Positions 26,501-38,500 of a stretch of DNA of 64,000 nt are shown piece by piece. Both the position numbers and the translations under genes were made by a program. A model generated the notes under the pieces. The model had not been told where the DNA came from. It searched no databases and saw nothing but the letters and a program-made list of their open reading frames with translations. Source of the DNA: Nautilus pompilius (taxonomy: Eukaryota > Mollusca > Cephalopoda > Nautilida > Nautilidae); NCBI GenBank assembly GCA_018389105.1, contig JACATO010002451.1, forward strand, positions 2,470,001 to 2,534,000, read 5' to 3'. Within the stretch, counting starts at the first letter, position 1, and each line of letters opens with the position of its first letter.

Positions 26501-29500
26501 CCTTGTTTATGCTCCGTCCACTGTTTAAAGCAAATAATAAGTTTTATTTTTTAAATAATATAACTTTACCCAAGATTTTCCTTATTTAAAATCTTTGTTG
26601 TTGCTTTAGTACAAGTATCTGACTGCTAAAATTCGAATCCAACCCCCCCCATCCTTTTCATTTTTTTTTGTTTTTTTGGAGGCACTAATTTAGCCCAAGG
26701 GAGAGAATTCTTAAAATAATTTTGGGGTCCACCTTATGGGGGTGGGGAGGCGAGTACTCTGCTTAGTGGCTTTTGTAGATGGAAAGTCCTCTGCCCGAAA
26801 AGAGTGGAGGCGAGGGGTGCTTTGTGTCTCTGGCCTGCCTGTCTGGCTGGGACGGTTAGGTGCGTGGAGACCAGTTCCCGGACTTGTCGAGCTGAGGCCC
26901 TTTTTTCCCAAGATTGGTTTTTGGCTGGGGAAGCGGTCACTCTAACGGGGGGGCCTTCGCGCCCCTAACTCTGGCAGCCAGATACACGAGTTGCTTCGGC
27001 ACCTCAACCCTAACGGGAGCTCGCTCCACACCGGATTTCGGCCACCACCCTCCACTCCCTTCTCCTCAGAGATACACACGCATACATACAGGAACTTTCA
27101 CACGCACCCTCACACAAGCACCACAAAAAGATTAAAAAAAAAAATTAAACGTTTTTTTCCCTTTAAACCATTGATTTTAACACTGTTAATTATGAATGTT
27201 AGTAAAGTTAATACAGAAGCCATATATATATATTGTTTCACAGTAGTTTTGAAGAAAAACCAAGGTGCTTTGCTCATTGTTTATGCTGGAATATCTCATC
27301 CTGTTTGTGCTCTATCATGGAATGACAGCTTGGGACAGACAGCTTGTCACCAATTGAGTTTTGGGTAAGAACTTTGAATTTTGAACATTTTCAGATGCTT
27401 AAAAATTCAAAAATATTTGTAATAAAATAAGCAGATTTTATAAAGCTACATTTTTTATGACAAAAGCATATAGTTAAGGAAATAAAAATTTTATAGATAT
27501 ATTTACTTTTGCTAATTTTCAATACTTGGTAATTTACCTTTTTTGATTTGTTTCACTTGCAGTTAAACAGCTTTAGATCAAAAGAAGAAAGCTTTGATTA
27601 GTGCGGGTTAGAATTATCAGTTCCCTATTGAGAGGTGAATATAGCAACAGTTCAATTAATGATGATGGTTGCATCTATTTCTCTTCTACTAAACAAAGGG
27701 TGGAATAGTACATTGTCTGATAAATAGGTGGCCGAGATTGGTTGAATTTGGTGGTGGTTATTAATGAAAACCTAATATCATCATGAAGTGATCAAAAAGT
27801 TCTAAAATAATGGTCAGCTGCACTGCTAGGTTAGCAGGAAGCAACATTTTGTACTTTTATTGAAATAGTTTTTCTTGACAGCAGCCTCATGATGTAGTTA
27901 AGATTACAATTTCTCTAGGTTTCATGTTGATCCAGATCATATCAAACAGTTCCAATATTAATACCATATTAAAAATTTCAGATGAATCAATAAATAAAAT
28001 AAAAAATTAGAAGTTCCCATAAATGAAAAAAATGAATGCAAAATAGTTTCTTCTTTCAAGTTTGCAAAGAGAAAAGTTTGATTATTAAGTAAGCTAACAA
28101 TATTTTAGAAATAAGTCTGAATGATAACTGCTTTCTTTGTTCACTCTTTCTAAAATGTTTTTGAATTTTAAAGTAAAACTTAAAAAAGAAAACAAACTTT
28201 CCATATATTATAAATAACTCCAATACTTTGCTGCTACATTGTAGCTGACAACACGAGGCATTACAAATGCAGTAACTGATTTTTTTCCCCCCAATTCTGA
28301 AAATGTGGAATAAAAATTGGGATATAAATGCATCGTTTGAGCAAATGTGACTGTTTTAAATGAATTCAATAAACATTTATGATGATTAGCTTTGTCAACT
28401 CAAATGAAGAGATGAGGTTTGTGATTTTTGCGTTAACTCTTATGCCACAAGAATGGTAATGCAGCTGATAAAAACTGAAAGGAATACAGTTTTGGGAATG
28501 TTGATATGGCAATTGTCAGCATTGCTCAGTGGTATGATGTCCACCAAACAATATTGTACCAGGTGTTTCACAGGTGACCATTAGAGCAAAGGATTGCATC
28601 ATCCCCTGTAACCATTTTCAGCAGGCTGCCATCAACATCTTAACAATGGTGAGGTATTACTGGTTCCAGAGAAGAATAAAGGTATTTGTTGCTGATATCC
28701 CTATGGTGGACACACTGCTTTAGTCTTTTAAATTATGGAACTTGGATCATCAAGAATGGATTACATTTTTTCTTTGTCTCCCTCTCCTGAAAAATCCAGA
28801 ATTGATGTGATAGATGCACCAGAGCTGATTGGTGGCAACATGAGAAGTTTCTCAGAACTGGTTTTGTCAAAGGAAATGATTTAGTGGTCATGGTATGGAC
28901 TGCAATTAAATCCAGATTCCTACCTCAGCTAATAATGATGAATAGCAACATGCATGCTCAGCTATGGGAACAACATCCTGCAATCTGTGTTACTTTTCTT
29001 GCTAAGGTGCCATGGAGGATGATCTTTTATCTGACAGTGCACAACCCCCACACAGCCAGAGTGGCACAGTTTGTTTTTTTTTGGAAGCATACACCATCTA
29101 GGTCAGCCATTCATATCCTCAATTTGAATCTGCCCATGGTGGATATAACTACCACTGAGAGTTGAATACCTTTTACACATACTGAACAACTGTGGCATCA
29201 TCACTTATAATAGACACTGTTCAACCTGAACAGTTCATTAAAACTTGTTTACAACTGTTTTTAAAATCTCAGTATACAAAAAGCCAAATATTACTGGACT
29301 AGTAAGATAGTTTTACTTTTTTGGCTGTGTGTCTTTTATAAACTTTGTTTTTATTTCTTCTAGCTCTCTGAGTCGTTCCTTAACTATCAACTATGCATCG
29401 TCACAATATGTCTTCATGAATCCTGATGGCAATTTGGAAACTGTTTTTGGAAAAGCTTTGCTAAGGTACTACAAATACGATATATCATACTTTGTCGTCT

Positions 29501-32500
29501 TCTAAACACTGAAAACTTCAGGTTTTTTTTTTGTTTTTCTTGAGCTGTAGAAACTTAGGTTCATCATTGTCTAGATAATTTGAGTTTGTTACTCTGTTCT
29601 CTAAAACTTGTTATGTTTATTTCATTAGAAATTCCTGTGAAAATTCTCTGGTGGTTGGCTTAGTTTGTGAAGAACGAGGTAAGTGGTTGTACACAGTTTA
29701 TTTTAGTTTCCTTTTAAATTCTTCCTTTCGTCCATTATTAATGAATTTATGGTATCAATTTAGTATCCTTGAAGCTAATGCGCAGCCCACTTAACTTCTG
29801 GCTAGTATTGGTGTTGGTAATATCTGGGGACTTTAGAAACAGCATTTATCTGATCAATTATTTTGTTTGATAGTCATTTTTGGATCTTTTGCTTTTCAAT
29901 GAAGCTGTTAAGCAGTCAGTAGATCAGAGGGTTAGGAACACCACATAACATAACTTTTTATTTTCAACAAATTAGGTTGCGGAAGAGCTCCACTCTTCAG
30001 TTTATCCAGTACAGACCAACTGGTGCCAGAAATTTATATAGTTGGAGGCTCAGCTTCCAGGGCAGGTCGTTGGCCATGGCAGGTGTCCATACAACGAAAC
30101 AGGGAGCATATTTGTGGCGGCAGCATAATCAACAAAGACTTCATCCTTACCGCAGCTCACTGTGTGGAGTAAGTACGGACCAATGCTAGTGACAAAACTC
30201 GACTGGAAGAACAGAGTTTGTAGAACTTTGCCTGTCGAAAGAACAGTTCTGGGACGATGGTTAGGTGACCATCTGTTTTGAAGTGTTGCTTATTAAATAC
30301 TGTAGGCATTTAAGGTGAACTCTGCGATACCGCGAGCAAAACTGATTTCATCATCGGGGCGGCTATGGTTCAGAAAGAAATAGATTCTTTGTTGTTGTAA
30401 CAACAAAGTAGAAAACAAATCAAATTTATTCACAAAGGCTCATTAAGCTGTTTTCTACCGTAAGTCTGGAATATCTTTTCAACAAGCCTCTCAGTCCGAA
30501 ATTCTGGAATAGTCCAGAAAAGTGGCCATGTCTTGGTACACCACTAACCTTTCAACAGGAAGGATGGGCTCACTCGCTTTTACATAATTCCTGAAATCTG
30601 TTATTTTTGAGACAGCCGCTCTCCTTTCTCATCACACATTTATTTTTGATCAGTATTTACTTTTTTGTTGCAGCAACTGTAGAAAACCCTGACACTCATA
30701 AATAGGATGTTGCAAACAGAATCAGTATTCTCATGACCTTCTCACTCAGTTCTTTGTACTCATTTTTGCACACTGATCCAGAGACAGTTGGAATCTTATT
30801 TTCGAAGAAGTGTCAGCAGAGGCATCAATGAATTGCTGCTCCTAGGGTAGTAGCGAGTATACCAGCTATCATTTTAGCATCGAATGGGTTCCTTATCCAG
30901 TCAAATGTTTCTATCTCCGCATCTGGGAAATAGTTCTGGAAGTGAAACTTTAGAGAAGGTGACTTAAAATACAAATTTTCACATCTTCAATTTGTATTTC
31001 TGTTTTACTCTACCACAGTTAAACTTTCCTAATAAACGATTTTAATTTGTCATTGAGTTGAAGAATATTGTTATTACCACCTTGCAGCGAGGTATTAAGA
31101 GTGTTCAGCTTATGAAATACTCGTACATCACTTAAATATGCTAACTGCATATTGAAATCTGTCTATAAACGTGTGCACTACTACACCTTTCCTCTGTTAA
31201 TTACTGGTAAAGTTCGAAAACACGTGTCAGAACCTTTCCCCGAGACAGCCACCTTGGCTCACGGTAAAGAAAGGTGTTCGGCACCCATCTCTTCACAAAA
31301 CCTCGCCGTTACAAGCCTGGCATTTAAATAGTTCACAACCTCTATAGTTGTTTGTAGAATCTTCTCCAATGCTGGCCTCAAATCTTTTAAAGGAAGAGCT
31401 TGCCTATGAATCATACAATGCGTCCAAACGGCGCTAGGAGATTTTCGGCGTATCTCTGTGACAGCCTGATGTAGAGCGCACCCTCTCGGTGCATATCCCA
31501 ATGCAGTTTGACCACCCCAAGAGATTTATTAATATAGCTATCAATAATACTGAAAAGGTCCTCAGCTTTATTCGTCCTTGAAATTTCTTCACAGAAGAAT
31601 AAATCCTCATTTATTTTCCCCTCATCAATAAATCTAACGTACATTATTAACATAGCACCATCTGTGGCTTCATCTATCTGAATGGCAAATTACTTGTCTC
31701 TTATCTTTCCAATTAGTTGCTCATTTAGATCCTTTGTGATTCAACTGGAAACCGCGTCATTAGACAAAGGGATACTTAAGAGCTGTTTCGCACCAGACTC
31801 CCCCAGCAGAGTTGTAACCATGAAATTTGATAAGAAGTTAAGTGACTTCAAAGGGGACAGTTATTAGCGTTTCATTGCTTTATTTCATCTCCTCTTCGAA
31901 TGAAGAAATCCCAAGGTTTGTTAGCTGTTTCCAGATGTTTTAGTTTGCTTGGCTCCATACTCTCAGCAGACAGAATTTTATGACAAATACCACACCGAGG
32001 ATATTTTTCTCCAGTAACAAAAGCACTTGGGAAACCAAAAGATATGTAACTTTTGTCATACTTTCTTGACTCAGGCTCGCTTTTATCAGCACTACCGGTA
32101 GATTGGTCATCTTAGCTTTTTCTCTTAATATCCAACAAAGACTTTCCCATTTTGAAAGGTTTAAATAAAAAATAACAGATAAAAATATTTAACTTTACTA
32201 ACATGTACACTTCTACAGACTACGGATATAGTGCCACACGCCACACCAACGGGGAGACACGAATATTTCCCACAGAAGTCAAACCTGACTATCGGAGTTC
32301 AGTGTCGATCGATCAGCAATATCTGATAATAGTTTCTCACATGATCAATAGGTGTCAGTTGTTATACTCTGCAGAAATGAGTTTTGACCATTCTAATTGC
32401 GTTAAAAACCCCAATCCACAACATACATTATGCTTATATCAAAGCAAATTACAAAACTTTATCAATGTTTTGGACATAACGGCGGATTTTAACAGATAAA

Positions 32501-35500
32501 TATGGTGATTGTTCAGCTGTTGACTGGACGAAAGTGAAATCAGGAAATTCTCCAATGCTGCCACAGCCGATGATGTTGGAAAGTGAAATTAATTTAAAAA
32601 GTGAAAGAAATAAACTGAAAGTAATATTTATATTTCTAGAAAAGTTGGTAAACAACATGAGTTTCTGCCGCATATGTTTGGAAACTGGAAGTTATGCCCT
32701 CGTTTTCTATTCACCAGTTTATTGGATAGTGCTGAGAGGCCAGATCAATGTCCTCTACAAATTTATCGAAGATGTTTTCAGGATGTGGCTTGGATCTCCA
32801 CCAGAATTCGACCAGATATCAATTTATTAAGTCCTCTTGAGTTCCATGTTACGCACCATCCTTTTCTTTAGAATTTTCCACTGCCTCCAGCTATCAAGCA
32901 CATGCGATGGAAACTTGTGTTGTTTAATGATTGTTTGTTTAATAATGAAATATCTTTACCAACCTTTCCAAATACATTTGTTTAATAATTATTATTATTG
33001 TTGTTGTTTCAGATTTTCTTTTTTTAAATTCATTAACCCCAAGAAATATGAATATATTACTTTCAGTTTATTTCTTTCACTTTTTAAATTAATTTCACTT
33101 TCCAACGTCACCAGCAGCAGGGAATGCGGGTATAATAAAAGTTCATTTCAAAATAGCAGTCTATAACATAAATAATGTAGAGAATACAATATCGATGATG
33201 GTTTGTAGAACCTTGTGCATCTGCTAAGAAATAAAAGCAGGTGGAAAACCGATTCAAAAGTCCGATTTCGACTCATGCAGGCGGCAATATTTTTTTGCTA
33301 CCCAGTTTGAGAACTATAGATTTAATGTAAATTCACTTGGATGCTACAAACTTTATATACAGTACTGTTTTGAACAATCTTCGTGTTTAATATCAAACCC
33401 TTGATGAAGCCTTAAAATCTTTTGAAATGAATATTTTGTTTATTTAAGCACATGAATTTATGGGGAAGGTTTCACATGTTACATTTGATGTATTAGAAGA
33501 TACTTCGTTCAGACATTCTACTCTAGTCTGAAGTGGCTGCGTTCAGAGTCCATCATGAGGAGGATCTTTTGTCTCACTGATTGCTAGCTGGAATAATACA
33601 TCCTCCTCAATAATGTCATGTAGTTACCAAAGTCTTAGTATATGGGGTGGAAACAAGAGCAGTTAATGTATAGGCTGAGATTATGAAAACTAATTTTGTA
33701 TGTAAAAAGAAAAGAAAATGACTTTTTTTTTTTTCTTTCTCCTACAGTGATTTTAATGCAGACCTCTACAATATTGTAATGGGATCATTGGACATTTCAA
33801 AGCTAGAGTCTGTCCAACAAAGAGTGAGAGTAAAGCGCAAGAAAATTCACCCTGGGTTCTCTTTTCAAATCAAAAACAATGACATTGCTCTGCTGCAGCT
33901 CAGCAGACCCATTAACTTTACCGACTACATTCAACCTGTCTGTCTCACAGAGATGGATGACACTTTTACTCCCAACTCTCTTTGCTATTCTACAGGATGG
34001 GGTAGAATATCTGTGCACAGTAAGTTTTTTGCTGCAGTGGAATTGTGAATTCTACTCATCTTAGCATAATTATTATAGATTATTATTTTTTTTTAATACA
34101 CTGGTGTTTGTACTGTAGGTGATCATGCCAGCATTTGTTAAGTAAGCATCCATACCTTTTCTCTACATTTAAAACCGATTTTGTCTGCAGGCTTCTACTG
34201 AAGCGGTTACTGTACCTTTTTACGGATATCTAACACCACAATATGATGTAGTGTGGCCCATTTAAGTTTTGGTTCACTGGGGTGGATTGGAACAACAATA
34301 GTAACCATCTTGCAAATAGTAAGTGTGAAAAGGGGAGAGAGAGTGGGCCTGACTATTGCTTGGACTTGTTGAAATAAATCTTTTTTTAAGCCATCTGTTG
34401 AGATTTCCAATTTTACTGTCCCTTCTGAAAGATGGAAAGCACAGGATTTAGTAGTTCTACCATTTATTGTAGTGCCGCATACTTTTGTTTACAATATGGA
34501 TCAACACATTGTGGGATGACATAGTTTAATGAAGATGAGCTGTCCTGTATTGTGGCTGAATCTGTGTGCATCTCAGAGTACAGTGAGATGAAAGACATCG
34601 GGATTCTTTTCAGAAGCTCAGCCCCCTAACTCTTCCTTGGGGGTCTGTGATGAATAATAAATGTTTACAATGGAAGGAGATGCCGTTTGATTTTATCTCT
34701 AGTAAAGAAGTTAACATATTTCTCAGATTTTCCCAAATTTGGAATCTGAAAAAGTATTAATGAGTTAATAAAGTAAAATGAGTGAGATCACCTATTACAT
34801 TAAAAGTATGTGTACATTTTAAAATTTTTCTTGTCCAGTATTGAAAACTGGACATGTGACTTTCAAAATGGAAATAAACTGCTTGTCTTTGTCAGGTTTG
34901 TCATTATAAGAGTGTTTCAAAATTAAATTTTTTTTAAAGAATTATAAAAATCTGTATTTAATTTTAACTAAGCTGTTTTAATAATAAATTGTTAAACCTG
35001 GTTCATTCTGGAAGAATTCAATCTTTTAGAAAACTTCTTTTTTGAAGCTTTATAATTACAAATTATCAAAGTTGCTATTGATTTTTTAAATTATGTAAAT
35101 TTTAAAATTTTATTTAACAGCTTATCCAACTATACTCCAGGAGGCAAAAATGAAATTGTGGAAAACATCAAAATGTAATAGCTCTGTGATATGGGGTGGT
35201 CAGATCCATACATCCTTGTGTGCTGGCTATTACTCGGGGCTAATCAGTGTGTGCGAGGTTAGTTCTTTTAATGTTTGTGAAGTATTGTTAGTTTTTTCTG
35301 TCCATTTAACCCTAACCCTTATACACTGTAATGCCTAACCTACTGAAAGTACCAGAAGGTTTTAGGTTTCTTATTAATAGGAAAGATCAGTTGAAAACAT
35401 CAGTTAAAGCTGTTTGTTTTTTTTAACTATGCATTCATTACCTCTCTTGTTGACTTTTTAAAAATAGTTAGAATGGCTATTATATGTCAGTAATCTTCAA

Positions 35501-38500
35501 ACAGGGTGACAGTGGTGGTCCCCTTGTCTGTCAAGGCCGGAATCGTCTCTGGAAGTTGGTAGGAATCACCAGTTTCACATATCACATCTGTGACACTCCG
35601 ATGAAGCCAGGGGTTTTCACCAATGTCAAACAGTTTCTTCCATGGATTGACAAACACACAAGTGAGTAGACTTTTGACACTGATACAGATCAGACTGATG
35701 GAGAATGATCCTCCATTTGTTAGTCTCTTGAATCCTAGTATAACAATTTGTAAGAGTTAATGATTGGGATGGGATAGTTAGAATTTAAAACATGCATAAT
35801 CATAAATCTTTAACTGCAAGCTTTTCTTAGTCTTGTTAGTTTGTTTGGTAGACGGTTCCATGGGTAGTTGAAAATCTGGAGTAACTAAGTGTAATCTGTC
35901 TGTCTGTTAGTTAGTTACCAGAGACTCTCAAATGTTTGAACTCTGAACGAATGTATCACACCAGCTAGAATCTTCAGGAGAACACAAGAAATACATGGTT
36001 CACAAATGAGTTTGTAGCAGAAGAATTCAGCAAGGCTCGTTCCTTTTTGCCCATATGAAACAGGCATCCAACTTAAACAAAAAGTGTTGGTGATTCTCTT
36101 TTAATGTTTTTTTTTTTTTTAAGTTATACTGTTTGCAGATGGGATGGAAGTCTCAGGACTTGCACAAATCTCTCATTTAATGCATTTTTAAAAACAGTTT
36201 GACTTGTCCCACCAAACTGCTCATCAGTCTGTCATTCAGAGTACCACTAATTTTGTCCCCTTGTTCTTTGAAATGGTGAGAGAAAAAAAAATTCAACTTG
36301 AATACCTTTTCTTGTATCTTCTAAATTTTTAAAACTACTACTTTCTGTATAGAGTGTGTTTTCAAATGTGACAATGGGGACTGCCTTTATGAGAAGAACA
36401 TGGTGTGTGACCGGCATAATGACTGTGAGGACAAGAGTGATGAAATTCGGATGTGTAGTAAGTATAAATTATTAGGTGTAGATAAGTTTATCTTTCTTGA
36501 TCTAGACGACACAATGTTCTTTAACAAGTTCTTATTTTCATTACTTTTACTATGAAAGAAAAGGAAGTTGTTTTACCAGTACCTGTTCTACTGGTTTACC
36601 AAAGTTAGTATGCAGCATCAAGGCATATATGGAATGAACAGATGTGAAACTCAATCTGAGAAGGAATTTACTAATGACTTTCAGGATTGTACAGTCAGTT
36701 TTGTCAAAACTGAGTATGTTGTTGTGCACCATTTGTTTCGGGAATTATTTATTAGTGATTAATTATACAACTAGGTTTTACTGCATACCACTGAGAGCAT
36801 GTTTTTATTTTTGACTTGGAATTAATTAATAACATTTCTATCCATCTTCTATGCTAATAACCAGCCTAATAGGTTTTAGATAAATCTAAATAACATTTCT
36901 GTTGGGTTACTATGAAATTTCCATGAATTTAGTTTTTCTAAAAACTAGTTAAGTATAAAATCTGTATGTAAAGAAAAGCTTTAAGAATCCGAAACCTTTC
37001 TGTAACTTTTACTTGTAGCACAGTCTCCAAACTGTACTTTTGATGATGCATTTTTGTGTGGTTATGAGCTGTCAGACTGGAGGAATGTTGGTAGTCCAGA
37101 AGAACTAAAAGGCATTTTCCCAAAGTTTGACCACACTCACGGTGGTTTTCCTGGTAAGCAAACAAAATAAAGACTTTTACTTTTAAAATCGAATGGATTT
37201 TTCTTGTGATCAAGTAAATTCCTGCATTCTAGATTATAAACTGCACTTTGTTTTTTTTGTCATTACAGAAAGAACTGGTAACCAGAGATTTCATCACAAA
37301 TATGTGATTCTAAAATGTTCCAAGTATATATTGCAGCTATTTTACACTTATACTACAAAACAAGTTAAATTGTTTGTAATTTAGGTGTTACACCTTTTCT
37401 TGCCATAGGGTTAATCTGTTATATAAAAGCTATTGCTGTAAGTCTGTTAAGAGTGGGTATTGGGTCTGGGACTATTTGCTGCGAGGGTTACTAAGCATGA
37501 TAAGTGGCTGGTTCCAGTGACATTTCTGGAATCATTAAAAAAAATAGTGGAAATATATTTGAATTTAAATAAATAAAATGAATTTTAAAGTGCCAGAAAT
37601 TATTTTATTTTTAAAGTAATTTTACACAAATTAAAGTCAATAAAATAATTTAATAAAGTAAATTAGAGTCACCATGTTACTCCCTACAGTAACTGTTTGC
37701 TGCTCCTCGAAGATCTGTTATAGTCTGTGGTAATTCTGAATATCTGCTTTCCTCACAACATCTTAAAACATTTCCGTGGTGGGTTGTCACCTGCCACTAA
37801 CTGTTCGTAATATTATTGTACCCATGATGCACTTTACAGAGGCCATCTATGACTTTCTTTACTGTTGGGTACATCATTCCCAATTTGGCCCGAATCCTTC
37901 AACTCTCAGCCTCTGCCTGGTTGTTGATCCTGTCTTTGAGGACCCTGTTGTACAGTGACCACATTCTGGGAGAAACATCACTGGATATCTTCCATTTACT
38001 CAGCAAGCTGTGGTTTCAGTCCTTCGCCAATCTGCCTATAACCTTGTCCAAGTCTGCGACAGGTACAAATGTGAGGACAGTGATGACCATTTTTGCACTC
38101 GATACAAAATCAGCATCCTTATTATACCTGTGGGACAGCTGCAAGCCATATGAATGATTTTTAATATTGTATTAAGAAGAAAAATCATCCGTTAATGCGC
38201 ACATCAGGAAAGATGACCTTTATTGCAGTGAATGCTGCATTTTCAAAATCACAAACAAATTCTGGGGAAATTCAGGTTCAGCTGTTTAATGAATTGGAAG
38301 AGTCTTTTGTAAGTATTCCTTTGCTTGTTATGTAGCAAAGCATAAAATACAGGATGAACTCCTCCAAATCTTTCTGTCAGTATGATGTATAGCTGTGCTG
38401 GTGGTGCAGGTTGAAATGTTCTGTCAACAGACCAGGTTTTTGATTACTTTGATATCAGAGGACTCAGTTATGCTTAATTAACTCTTCATTGTCTTTTGCT

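Noticed and set aside
26711-27135. Several 65-75 codon frames on both strands between LDLa 5 and SRCR
   Set aside because: They lie in the GC-rich block and have no domain or supporting splice phase.
35309-35322. Telomere-like CCCTAA motif
   Set aside because: Only about two units within an intron; too short to mean anything.
35662-36352. Gene boundary after the S1 domain, making two separate genes
   Set aside because: Considered because S1 domains usually end proteins. Set aside because the next exon joins in phase, with no signal peptide or start exon seen between, but it remains the main alternative and is stated in the findings.
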